NCBI GenBank assembly: GCA_030054095.1
Contig: JASGCO010000004.1
Span: 1-64,000, forward strand
From: Sediminibacterium sp.
GTDB lineage: Bacteria; Bacteroidota; Bacteroidia; B-17B0; Aurantibacillaceae
DNA length: 64,000 bases
Direction of reading: 5' to 3'
This document shows, piece by piece, positions 1-8,584 of this stretch (the first letter of the stretch is position 1; each line of letters opens with the position of its first letter). The notes below the pieces were generated by a model. It made no database searches and had not been told where the DNA came from. It was given only the letters and a program-made list of their open reading frames with translations. The position numbers and the translations under genes are program-made.

Positions 1-1114
1 CAGCGGCACCACAGGTAGGTATGTTAATAAAAGGAGTCCCTGCAGGAAATGAGTTACCGTTACCGATTATCGTCATCGGAGAACATTTAGCATCAAAATA
101 TACGTAACCAGCGTGGCCACCTAATGCACAGTCAATAGCATACACGTCTAATGTTACCTGAAAACCAATGTTAGCTGATAAGTCTATAGACGATGGCACC
201 CAGGCTGGGTTATAACGGTATCCACCGGTACCAAGCGAGAATGTTGGTGCACCAGGTTGAGTACCACATGCTGTACCAGCAGCTGTAGAAACCTGAGGAC
301 ATGCCAGTACTGTAGAAGAACTGGTTGCCGTATTGGTAATAGTTACGCGAATTTTAAATCCAGGCTGATCGCAACATCCGTGACTGGGATCATTGAGTAC
401 AGCACGGTATGAATATTGAAATAACGCATTAGTTGGCGTAACAGTGTACGTTTTTGACAAACGGATTACTTTTCCCCCCGAGCTGGTATTATTTAATCGT
501 ATAAAACACGAACCAGCAGGCTGAGCAGTTGACACAGCATCAAAATAAGAACTTATAATGGAAGATGATCCGGCAGCGGCACCGATAATAGCATCGCTTA
601 CGGGAGCGTTATAAACCGTATAGTTTGCAGTAGCTCCTGTTACCACAGGCGTATTACAAAAATCGGCTCCGGTACCACCATACAAATCCCAACCATTTAC
701 AACACCACCGGCCTGAGGTCCGGCATTAGCAGTAGCATCTTCAAAATCTTCATTGGTACAAGCACCACTACTTGGCAAAACAGATGATCCTTTTGCCGAA
801 ATTTTAGGCGGAATAGATACCGGATCATTTTTAAATGGCAGTAGCGGATTTGCCACATTTACATTGTACTTTTGGTTTATAAACTGACGCTTGGCCCTGT
901 TCATAAACACTTTAAACTCCTGACCATAACAGCCATTAGTGACCGCAGCAGCAGAAGCAGCCTGTTCATCAAATCCGTCAAGCGAATCAGAATCAAAGGT
1001 GTGGGTAAAAAAATTATCTACCGTAGTCAGTTCGTTTTGGGCAACACTACGTACACCCAAACAACACAACAAAGCGATAAAAACCCCTGTTAAAATTGTT
1101 TTTGTTTTTTTCAT
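1..1114 (-). CDS. Secreted protein, 3' end cut by window edge
   Basis: The frame is open from an ATG at 1114 to the left edge of the window, about 371 codons, so the C-terminus is missing. The N-terminus is a clear signal peptide: MKK, a hydrophobic run, then cleavage near VAQ. The mature part is rich in Ser, Thr, Ala and Gly. It carries scattered Cys residues and an ECTNEDFED-like acidic patch around residue 120, typical of extracellular beta-sandwich proteins of Bacteroidota. I do not recognise a catalytic domain. A T9SS sorting domain may lie beyond the edge; that is inference. Downstream on the same strand lies other sequence, while msrA is upstream, separated by about 110 bases. Confidence 0.7.
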   Translation of the reverse strand, partial: MKKTKTILTGVFIALLCCLGVRSVAQNELTTVDNFFTHTFDSDSLDGFDEQAASAAAVTNGCYGQEFKVFMNRAKRQFINQKYNVNVANPLLPFKNDPVSIPPKISAKGSSVLPSSGACTNEDFEDATANAGPQAGGVVNGWDLYGGTGADFCNTPVVTGATANYTVYNAPVSDAIIGAAAGSSSIISSYFDAVSTAQPAGSCFIRLNNTSSGGKVIRLSKTYTVTPTNALFQYSYRAVLNDPSHGCCDQPGFKIRVTITNTATSSSTVLACPQVSTAAGTACGTQPGAPTFSLGTGGYRYNPAWVPSSIDLSANIGFQVTLDVYAIDCALGGHAGYVYFDAKCSPMTIIGNGNSFPAGTPFINIPTCGAA

Positions 1115-1198
1115 GATTTTTCGATTACTCACTAATCAAAGCATAAATCATGCCAAAACTTGTTAAAATGCAATTTTTAGAAAATAAAATGAAATTTA

Positions 1199-1215
1199 AC
1201 TGATTGATTATCAGT
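1199..1215 (-). terminator. Weak hairpin after msrA
   Basis: A 6-bp stem (ACTGAT/ATCAGT) with a five-base loop lies 9 bases past the msrA stop. On the minus strand it is followed by a U-rich stretch (TAAATTTCATTTT). It is a plausible but weak terminator. Confidence 0.3.
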
Positions 1216-1223
1216 GAAAAAGA

Positions 1224-1937
1224 TTACTTTTTCAATTTATCTTTAAATACCTTCTCGAATTTCTCGATTTTGGGCTGAATAACATAACGACAATACCCTT
1301 CGGTCCCATTTTGATTATAATAGTTCTGATGGTAATCTTCAGCAGGATAAAATGCCTTAAAAGCAGTTATTTCTGTTATTACAGGCGCATGGAATGCCCC
1401 ACTTTTATTTAATGCTTCCTTATACTTTTCAGCCAGTAATTTTTGCTCCTCTGAATGGTAAAAAACAGCGGAACGGTATTGTGTTCCTATATCAGCACCT
1501 TGTTGATTAAGCGTTGTCGGATCATGGGTTTTCCAGAACACTTCCAGTAATTCATCAAAACTAATACTATCCTTATCAAACACTATCTGAGCCACCTCGG
1601 CATGCCCCGTCACCCCCATGCATACTTCGCGGTACGCAGGATTTTTAACAAACCCACCACTATATCCGTTTTTTATACTTATTACGCCTTTTAACCGCTG
1701 AAAAACCGCTTCCACACACCAAAAACAACCCGCTCCCAAGGTAGCCGTATCAAAATGTTGATTCATTTTCTGTAGAGTATTGCTTTGATTATTCTTAGTT
1801 GCTGCTTCATGTCCGGAAAGCTGCGTCTTGTTTTCTCTTCCTGAACCTGCCCCTGCTTCCTGAGCACAGGATAAGAAGATAGTAAACAGCAAACAGACAA
1901 TATATATCGCGGAATTATTTTTATAACGAAACACCAA
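1224..1937 (-). CDS. msrA: Peptide-methionine (S)-S-oxide reductase, lipoprotein form
   Basis: Reduces methionine-S-sulfoxide in oxidised proteins. The MsrA signature GCFWC is present, with the catalytic Cys at about residue 71, followed by the family's typical VFQRLKGV and SGGF segments, HAEVAQIVFD and the C-terminal QNYYNQN region. The chosen start is TTG at 1937; GTG at 1934 is equally possible. Either gives a hydrophobic leader ending in the lipobox FLSC (Cys about 24), so the enzyme should be a lipid-anchored envelope protein. The frame stays open further upstream to an ATG at 2033, but that stretch lies inside the neighbouring gene, encodes a Lys/Arg-rich run and would bury the lipobox, so I reject it. 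The start lies 10 bases past the stop of the upstream gene, suggesting cotranscription. Confidence 0.88.
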   Translation of the reverse strand: MVFRYKNNSAIYIVCLLFTIFLSCAQEAGAGSGRENKTQLSGHEAATKNNQSNTLQKMNQHFDTATLGAGCFWCVEAVFQRLKGVISIKNGYSGGFVKNPAYREVCMGVTGHAEVAQIVFDKDSISFDELLEVFWKTHDPTTLNQQGADIGTQYRSAVFYHSEEQKLLAEKYKEALNKSGAFHAPVITEITAFKAFYPAEDYHQNYYNQNGTEGYCRYVIQPKIEKFEKVFKDKLKK

Positions 1938-1947
1938 ATTTGCTTTC

Positions 1948-2463
1948 TTACTTAACTGTGCCACCGGAATTACTGCCTTCGCCTTCTTTCTTTGCTTCCT
2001 TTTTCTCCTTTTTAGGTTTACCACCTTTTTCACGACCTACAAAATCAAAAAATTTCTTGGGCTTATCATTTTTAGTTATTTTGATGGTACCTTCAATATC
2101 CCATTCCTGCACTTTAAAATTCATAATTAATGTTTGGTCTTTCTCATCTGTTGTACTCGCTTCCACTTCCAGGTACCTTACTTCGGTATCCGTTTCGTCC
2201 ATAAACGTTGAATCTTTATTAATGCGGTATTTTATCCATTTGTATTGCATTTTATCATACAAATAATCACTAAACAACTTACCGTCTTTAAATTCAAGAA
2301 CGTCTGCAACAGGCTTTCTTGGCGCAGACCCCTCCTTTACTTCAGATATATTAATGTTAAATTTGCGTTTATGAAGCGGATCGTATTCCTTCTTAGATAC
2401 AAAGGCCAGCATAAGGCAAACAACGGGAAATAAAACAAACAGACTTATTTTTTTGAGGTTCAT
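1948..2463 (-). CDS. Small exported protein of unknown function
   Basis: 171 residues. Residues 1-22 form a hydrophobic signal or anchor (NLKKISLFVLFPVVCLMLAF). The middle, about 40-140, looks like a compact beta-rich domain with alternating charged and hydrophobic residues. The last 30 residues are a Lys/Glu/Gly-rich tail that looks disordered. I recognise no family or catalytic motif. It sits just upstream of the lipoprotein msrA and diverges from rarA, 68 bases away. A role in the same envelope transcript as msrA is the only contextual hint. Confidence 0.7.
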   Translation of the reverse strand: MNLKKISLFVLFPVVCLMLAFVSKKEYDPLHKRKFNINISEVKEGSAPRKPVADVLEFKDGKLFSDYLYDKMQYKWIKYRINKDSTFMDETDTEVRYLEVEASTTDEKDQTLIMNFKVQEWDIEGTIKITKNDKPKKFFDFVGREKGGKPKKEKKEAKKEGEGSNSGGTVK

Positions 2464-2531
2464 AATTTGTACTTTTATATCAGTAAAAATAATAAAATAT
2501 TACCGGTTTTTATAGTTAAAATTTTCAAATC

Positions 2532-3803
2532 ATGCAGCCATTGGCAGAACGTGTCCGCCCCCAACTATTAGAGGATTATATAGGTCAGAATCACCTGATT
2601 GGTCCAAATGGCCCGCTAAGGCGTGCATTGGAGCAAAAAATTATACCTTCTCTTATTTTCTGGGGACCACCCGGCGTAGGCAAAACCTCTCTGGCGTTAT
2701 TATTGGCACAATACCTCAATCGTCCGTTTTACCAACTCAGCGCTATTAACAGCGGTGTTAAAGATATTCGTGAAATTATTGACAAAGCCGGGTATCAGGG
2801 CCTGTTTAATCAACAGCAACCTGTATTATTTATTGATGAGATTCATCGTTTCAGTAAATCGCAACAAGACAGTTTATTGGGGGCTGTAGAAAAGGGAAGT
2901 ATTACGCTGGTTGGCGCTACTACCGAAAATCCCAGCTTTGAAGTTATCGGGGCATTACTAAGCCGTTGTCAGGTTTATGTTTTGAAGCCACTTGAGCAAG
3001 CCGACTTGTTAACGCTACTGAAACAAGCCATCCAACGGGATGAAATTTTAAAACAAAAAACGATTCAACTCCATGAAACAGAAGCCTTATTCAGGATAAG
3101 TGGCGGTGATGCCCGTAAATTATTAAACGCGCTCGAAATTGTGGTGAATGCCCAACCATCTGACACTGTAATAATCACAAACGATCTTGTGTTAAATGTG
3201 ATTCAGCAAAATCTGGCATTGTACGATAAACAAGGGGAACAACATTACGACATCATATCCGCTTTTATTAAATCCATCAGGGGCAGTGACCCAAATGCCG
3301 CTTTGTATTATCTTGCCAGAATGCTGAAAGGCGGAGAAGACATCCTTTTTATTGCCAGACGAATGATTATTCTTGCATCGGAAGATATCGGCAACGCCAA
3401 TCCGAATGCCCTTTTACTGGCCAATGCCTGTTTCGAATCGGTAAATAAAATAGGAATGCCGGAGGCTCGTATTATTTTAGGGCAATGCGTAACTTACTTG
3501 GCCAGTTCTCCCAAGAGTAACGCCTCTTACGCCGCCATTGATAAGGCGCTGGATTTAGTTGAAAAAACGGGAGATCTTCCTGTGCCACTTCATTTAAGGA
3601 ACGCCCCCACCAAACTGATGAAGCAATTAGACTATGGTAAAGACTATGCTTACGCCCATGCGTATGAAAATAATTTTGTAGATCTGGAATTTTTACCGGA
3701 TGCGGTAAAAGGTCAAACACTTTATGAACCAGGAGCTAACGCGGCTGAAGATAAGTTACGGCAGTACCTTAGACTTTGCTGGAAGGAGAAATACGGCTAC
3801 TGA
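2532..3803 (+). CDS. rarA: Replication-associated recombination protein A (RarA/MgsA), AAA+ ATPase
   Basis: A clamp-loader-like AAA+ ATPase that acts at stalled replication forks. The N-terminus PLAERVRPQ with DYIGQNHLIG is characteristic of the family. Walker [10 protein letters not shown] lies at about residues 45-53 and Walker B FIDEIHRF at 100-107, followed by the sensor segment GATTENPSFE. The C-terminal half contains the RarA-type oligomerisation region, including RGSDPNAALYYLARML and ARRMIILASEDIGNANP. The length of 423 residues fits the family. The ATG at 2532 is the natural start, directly before the conserved N-terminus. The gene converges on the PD40 gene and the two stop codons overlap by 7 bases, leaving no room for a conventional terminator between them. 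Confidence 0.95.
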   Translation: MQPLAERVRPQLLEDYIGQNHLIGPNGPLRRALEQKIIPSLIFWGPPGVGKTSLALLLAQYLNRPFYQLSAINSGVKDIREIIDKAGYQGLFNQQQPVLFIDEIHRFSKSQQDSLLGAVEKGSITLVGATTENPSFEVIGALLSRCQVYVLKPLEQADLLTLLKQAIQRDEILKQKTIQLHETEALFRISGGDARKLLNALEIVVNAQPSDTVIITNDLVLNVIQQNLALYDKQGEQHYDIISAFIKSIRGSDPNAALYYLARMLKGGEDILFIARRMIILASEDIGNANPNALLLANACFESVNKIGMPEARIILGQCVTYLASSPKSNASYAAIDKALDLVEKTGDLPVPLHLRNAPTKLMKQLDYGKDYAYAHAYENNFVDLEFLPDAVKGQTLYEPGANAAEDKLRQYLRLCWKEKYGY

Positions 3804-5854
3804 GCCTTTTTAAATAGTCCCATCTCTTCAAGTTCTTCCAACAACATCCGTTTTCCATTATAAAGCACCGTTACAAAAGCGTCCGTAACTCCTTTTTCCA
3901 CTACTTTTTTATTGTGTTGCCAGGCCCTTCTAAGTGTAGAATATGTACCACCTGCCGTTAAACGCACAATCCCATCAGGCAATAACAGTTCTTCTATTTT
4001 GCCAATTCCTTTCATGTTGTAGTAAGGCGATTTCCGTGCATTCCGGTATGCGCCAATTTGTACCTTAAACTCAAGTCCCTCAGCACTTACATCTCCGTAC
4101 ATCTCCACATACCGTTTAATTTTCTCCTGCATTTTATTTCGCGGAACAAACGTATCTTTTTCAGGAGCCTTTGTTACTTTTCCCGGCTTTACATCGGTCT
4201 TTTTTGCCACAAGTCCGCTATCCGCTTTTACCACAGGCAAAATTGTATCTTTTCGGGTAACAAACAGGAAATCGTGATTTTTTTCATTAAAACCTGCGCC
4301 AGCGGTGGCATCAATGTTTATTGTTTGTGGAGGAAAATTCTTACACGTTGCTGTTAGTTTATAGTTTTGTCCTGCGGGTAACGCTACAAGGTATTCTCCC
4401 GAAAGCGAATTACTGGTGTACTGTCCGTACATTTCATTTCCTTTAGATAAAACCTGCACCAAAACTCGTCCTTCGGAAGGATTTCCGTCAGTTGTCAATT
4501 TCCCCTTTACAAGAAAAAGGGCAGGTTTGGTTTCTGAAAATGCAGGGTCTACTTTGTAAATATCCTTAAGACCCTGCCCTCCTTGTTTTCCACTGGAGTA
4601 ATATCCTGTTTTATTATCGGCCGATAACACAAAATAAATATCATCGGCAGTAGAATTGATTGGGTATCCGAGGTTCACCACATTACGGAATACCGAATCT
4701 TTAAGATCGAGTGTTGCAGCAAATATATCATAATCACCCATACTGTTTTTTCCTTTGCTGCTGTAATAAAGGGTCAATCCATCGGGATGTATAAATGGCG
4801 CGTCATCGTCCATCGCAGTGTTTACAGAATCTCCCAGATTCTTCACCTGCCCCCATGTAGAATCTGGCTGAAGAGTGGCTTTATATATATCGCGTCCGCC
4901 AAAACCACCAAAACGTTCACTTGAAAAGTAAAGCGTTTTGCCATCAGGTGACAACGAACAGTGGCCGTCCCAGGAATACGAATTGATTTGCCCTTTTAAC
5001 TTAACTGGCGTCGAATATTTATCTCCCAGAAGAAAAGATTCGTAGAGATCGCCGTGATCATCGCCATTATCTCTGAACACAAACAGCCTTTTTCCATCAT
5101 TACTTAACGAAACCGCGCCATCATTTGAATTTGTATTGATGCTGTCTAATCCTGTGGGTTCCGAAAATGCATCCTTTACTTTGTAACTGATGTAAACATC
5201 TTCATGAAATTCGCCGTAGGGATCAGGTACCATCAGGTTATTTAGTTTTCCCCCCTTGCTTTTTTCACCGGCATACGTGTAAATTAAAACTGTTTCATCT
5301 GCACTGATTGCGGGAACGTATTCTTCCCCTGATGAATTTATAACACTTCCCAGATTAGTTATTTTGGCTTTTGTTGGTGAGGCTACAAAGTGCTGCGCAT
5401 TGGCAATGTACTTTTTTAATTGCTGACCCAGCGGTATATCTTCCGGGCGGGTGCGTTTACCGGTCAGGAATAAATCCACCATCAGCATGGCGGAATCCAA
5501 CACATTATTGTAATGATACGCCTTTGCTAGATCTAGAGCAATATTATCTACTTTTTTGTTCTTGGCATATACACGCCGCAACAACGGGAGAGCATCCGCA
5601 TGTTTATCACTTCTGTATAACGCACATTTTCCGTACACGTATTGCAGGAAATCTTCTTTAGGATGGTTTTTATACAATTGTTCGTAAATGGGTAAAGCAA
5701 GCAGATAATTTTTTTCATCGTAAAGAATCAACGCGTTCTGCATCGAATCGTTCTCTGAGCGACGCCATTTACGCGTATTAGTTGTTTGAGAGAAGAGGGA
5801 TTGAATTCCACTGAAAAGGCATAATAAAAAAACAATACGCTTCACCATCACCAT
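3797..5854 (-). CDS. PorE-like TPR / PD40 beta-propeller / CRD protein with C-terminal SPOR-like domain
   Basis: 685 residues with an N-terminal signal peptide ending near LFSQ. Architecture by eye: TPR-like helices about 35-150; a PD40/WD40-like propeller about 165-440, with repeated SPDGKTLYFSS-type strands and GGRDIYKA motifs; a carboxypeptidase-regulatory-like beta-sandwich about 450-540 (VKGKLTTDG, GEYLVALPAG); a Lys/Pro-rich linker; and a C-terminal segment about 600-685 with FKVQIGAYR and DAFVTVLYNGK that resembles a SPOR domain. TPR-propeller-CRD is the architecture of the T9SS-associated protein PorE, which ends instead in a peptidoglycan-binding OmpA domain. A SPOR domain also binds peptidoglycan, so the overall logic may be the same. 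This is the last gene of a four-gene operon and overlaps the previous gene by 7 bases. Confidence 0.75.
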   Translation of the reverse strand: MVMVKRIVFLLCLFSGIQSLFSQTTNTRKWRRSENDSMQNALILYDEKNYLLALPIYEQLYKNHPKEDFLQYVYGKCALYRSDKHADALPLLRRVYAKNKKVDNIALDLAKAYHYNNVLDSAMLMVDLFLTGKRTRPEDIPLGQQLKKYIANAQHFVASPTKAKITNLGSVINSSGEEYVPAISADETVLIYTYAGEKSKGGKLNNLMVPDPYGEFHEDVYISYKVKDAFSEPTGLDSINTNSNDGAVSLSNDGKRLFVFRDNGDDHGDLYESFLLGDKYSTPVKLKGQINSYSWDGHCSLSPDGKTLYFSSERFGGFGGRDIYKATLQPDSTWGQVKNLGDSVNTAMDDDAPFIHPDGLTLYYSSKGKNSMGDYDIFAATLDLKDSVFRNVVNLGYPINSTADDIYFVLSADNKTGYYSSGKQGGQGLKDIYKVDPAFSETKPALFLVKGKLTTDGNPSEGRVLVQVLSKGNEMYGQYTSNSLSGEYLVALPAGQNYKLTATCKNFPPQTINIDATAGAGFNEKNHDFLFVTRKDTILPVVKADSGLVAKKTDVKPGKVTKAPEKDTFVPRNKMQEKIKRYVEMYGDVSAEGLEFKVQIGAYRNARKSPYYNMKGIGKIEELLLPDGIVRLTAGGTYSTLRRAWQHNKKVVEKGVTDAFVTVLYNGKRMLLEELEEMGLFKKAQ

Positions 5855-7326
5855 TTTTCTATTTTTATAGTTTTAGAGTAGTAGTCCGAATATACTCTTA
5901 AAAAATAAATTCCGGCTTCCAAATTCGACAAATCTATCGTTTCTTCTGCTGTGATCGTATCCATGATGCGTATTAAACGTCCTTCTACCGAGCGTAATTC
6001 CGCTGTAACCCGATGACTGGTACTTAATCCATTTTTAAGGGTAAGAAAATTCTGTACCGGATTAGGATAGGCATTTATTGTTACCTTTTCCTCATCCTTA
6101 ATTTCATTTAATCCCACCAGATTAGTACCGTAACTCAATACTGAATCCCGTTTAACAAAAAAGACATCCCGGTTTATTGCATTGAAACTAGTTGTATATC
6201 CTACCTGCACGGTACCTTTATCTTTTGTTGGGGCAATATCAAACGCCTCTTCATCTTCTAAAAAACCGAACGAGCCGCTAAATCCACCGGGCACAAGCCA
6301 ACCACCAGTATTGACACCCGCTGTTTTAATATCTGTTTTACTTCCGGCTATTTCTTTGGTTGAATAAATAAATATACTGGCACAAAACCCCGAATTGGAC
6401 CGGATGATTTTAAAGATTTCTTCATCTTCCGTTGCGAGACCATCATTTATATAAAAATCAAATTGCCCCGATGGATAGAACCAAACCCTGCAGGCATCTT
6501 TCTTTCCGTTGGTAAACCCTTCGCTACCACCCGCCAGTATTGTTTTGCCGTCGGGCATCACCACTACATCATTGGCCCAATCTGCCTTATTACTGCCATA
6601 CATGAGCCTGCCAAGTGAATCACCGTTAGCCGGATTTAACGTAAACGCCCACATATCGCCTAAAACATCGCCCCTGCTTTTGGTGTAACCAGCCGACACA
6701 ATGTTTCCTGAATTGTCAAGTGTTAATCCTTTAAACTCATCGTCTTCGGCTCCACCAATGATTTTCTGCCACATTACACTGCCGTTAAGCACATTCAGTT
6801 TAACGGCAAAGGCATCTTTTTTTCCATTGCCAAAACTTTGGGTAGAACCACAAATAACAATGTTGTTATCCGGCATCAGTATCGCATCCTGAGCAAAATC
6901 CCAATCCATTCCTCCCCAGGTTTTTTGCCAGATTACATTCCCATACTTATCTGTACGTACCACATACGCGTCGTAACCTCCGTTTCCGAAAGAATTAGAA
7001 TATCCTGACACAACAAAACCCGAATCGGGCAATTGATTTATGCTGCGTCCTATATCGTTTACAAAACCACCGAGCGACTTTTGCCAGATAATCACTCCCA
7101 TTGAATCCATCTTGGTCAGTAACGCATCCGTATTTCCATATCCGTAACTGCTTGTAGAACCGGTTATAATGTATTGACCATCGAGGGTTTGTTTCACTCC
7201 ATAACCCATATCTATACCGCTCCTACCGAACTTTGTATAGAATTTTCGTGGCGCCTGCCCATTAAGAATCAATGCGGATAAGGCAAATAGCAAATAAAAT
7301 AAGCTCCTGTTAACACGTTTTTCCAT
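5848..7326 (-). CDS. T9SS-exported beta-repeat protein
   Basis: 492 residues. A signal peptide ends near LNGQA. Residues about 25-400 are tandem beta-propeller-like repeats built on GNVIWQKTWGG, DGQYIITGSTSSYG and GYDAYVVRTD. These resemble the delta-60/SBBP-type repeats found in exported Bacteroidota proteins. The last 75 or so residues form a type A T9SS sorting domain: NAYPNPVQNFL, a GRLIR turn, LSNLEAGIYFLRV and a basic end. The protein should therefore cross the outer membrane and be released or anchored at the surface. No enzymatic motif is visible. It lies 1 base after the DUF5723 gene and overlaps the start of the PorE-like gene, so these products are probably made together. Confidence 0.85.
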   Translation of the reverse strand: MEKRVNRSLFYLLFALSALILNGQAPRKFYTKFGRSGIDMGYGVKQTLDGQYIITGSTSSYGYGNTDALLTKMDSMGVIIWQKSLGGFVNDIGRSINQLPDSGFVVSGYSNSFGNGGYDAYVVRTDKYGNVIWQKTWGGMDWDFAQDAILMPDNNIVICGSTQSFGNGKKDAFAVKLNVLNGSVMWQKIIGGAEDDEFKGLTLDNSGNIVSAGYTKSRGDVLGDMWAFTLNPANGDSLGRLMYGSNKADWANDVVVMPDGKTILAGGSEGFTNGKKDACRVWFYPSGQFDFYINDGLATEDEEIFKIIRSNSGFCASIFIYSTKEIAGSKTDIKTAGVNTGGWLVPGGFSGSFGFLEDEEAFDIAPTKDKGTVQVGYTTSFNAINRDVFFVKRDSVLSYGTNLVGLNEIKDEEKVTINAYPNPVQNFLTLKNGLSTSHRVTAELRSVEGRLIRIMDTITAEETIDLSNLEAGIYFLRVYSDYYSKTIKIEKW

Positions 7327-7327
7327 G

Positions 7328-8584
7328 TCATTTAAGTTTTTTTGCGATGCTCAGGTATATTCCCTGCCCGAATGTTTTATCCGGTTTTATAAACCCCTGT
7401 ACACTATTGCTGCCAATCTTTACAAACAAGTGTTTACTATTATACATTACCGATAATCCGGCATTAAGACGGGTGTATCCTCCATATCCCAGATGAACAC
7501 TGTATATAAATTTACCATGAATGTACTCTGGTTCAATAAACACATATGGTCTGTAGTTGGCGTTAAAAATATAGCGAAACCCTGTATTGAACGCGTAATG
7601 CGGATTTTCAAAATAGACGCGGTTTATTAAAACCAGATTGGTTGGTATATTTACATTGAACGACTCCGTCCGTGCATTGGTTAAACTTTTAAGCAAACTG
7701 TCGCCATTTATTTTTTTTAAAGTACTATCCCTGAGATCCAGAATATTATCCACCTTATACCCCTGAAATTTAAGAACCGAATCACTACTCAACTGTACAC
7801 TATTATTTCGCCAATGAATAAACCCAATATTATTTGCATTTACCGTTAACACACTTCGTTTACCCAGTTTGCTTTTATAAGGAGTTTCAAAGAATATATC
7901 GGCACTGGCACCTATCCCATTAAAGGCAAACACGTTTTTATTTCCGGTATCACTTAAAGCGATGTTAAACTGAGAATTAATGATCAGTTCGCTGCCATCG
8001 GAACTTGTGTATAAAGACGAATTTTTATTCGCTTTAAAATATGCCAACTGTTCTCCTTTAATAAAAGACAAGCTGACTCCTATTTTTGCTACCGAATCAA
8101 CACGGTGCATAATGGCTCCTATCTTCAACTCCTGAAACCGCAACGCGTTAATACTGGTTCCGGCCATATTAGCTGTTTGACCCGCAAACCGCTGATTACC
8201 ATAAAACAACAGACTAAAAAAATCGCGTGTAAACGTCGCATTCGAATTTTGCTGACTCTTCATCCCAATCAGGAAATCGAAACGTGAGTTTCCTTTAACA
8301 AAAGCGTTAACGTCGTAATTAAGATTAATACCAAAGTTGCTTATTGCCTTCTGCTTTGCAAGGGCAGCGTCCTTTTCCGGATTTTCTATTTTTCCACCCC
8401 AGATAAACTTATTAATCAAATTATTCTGTATACCATTTGAGCCGGCATCGTAATCAAGGTTAAAAGATACAGAGCGCCTGGTATATTCGTAGTTGATAAA
8501 TTCAGTATTGTACTGCGCCAAACCTCTCATTCCTACCATAAGCAAGCAAAAGAACAACGGGGATTTTATCGTGTACTTCCTCAT
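7328..8584 (-). CDS. DUF5723-type outer-membrane beta-barrel protein
   Basis: 418 residues with a signal peptide ending near GLAQ. The rest alternates hydrophobic and polar residues in many amphipathic strands, ends in an aromatic-poor strand (GIYLSIAKKLK), and carries the FDFLIGMKSQQN and GNQRFAGQTANMAGTS type segments of DUF5723 proteins. That family is predicted to form outer-membrane barrels and has no assigned role. It could be the outer-membrane component of an envelope complex with the lipoprotein encoded just upstream. Its ATG overlaps the stop of that gene (ATGA, 4 bases), which suggests translational coupling. Confidence 0.75.
   Translation of the reverse strand: MRKYTIKSPLFFCLLMVGMRGLAQYNTEFINYEYTRRSVSFNLDYDAGSNGIQNNLINKFIWGGKIENPEKDAALAKQKAISNFGINLNYDVNAFVKGNSRFDFLIGMKSQQNSNATFTRDFFSLLFYGNQRFAGQTANMAGTSINALRFQELKIGAIMHRVDSVAKIGVSLSFIKGEQLAYFKANKNSSLYTSSDGSELIINSQFNIALSDTGNKNVFAFNGIGASADIFFETPYKSKLGKRSVLTVNANNIGFIHWRNNSVQLSSDSVLKFQGYKVDNILDLRDSTLKKINGDSLLKSLTNARTESFNVNIPTNLVLINRVYFENPHYAFNTGFRYIFNANYRPYVFIEPEYIHGKFIYSVHLGYGGYTRLNAGLSVMYNSKHLFVKIGSNSVQGFIKPDKTFGQGIYLSIAKKLK

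Noticed and set aside
1938-2033. Longer MsrA start at ATG 2033
   Set aside because: The extension is a Lys/Arg-rich run fully inside the neighbouring gene and would bury the lipobox at FLSC.
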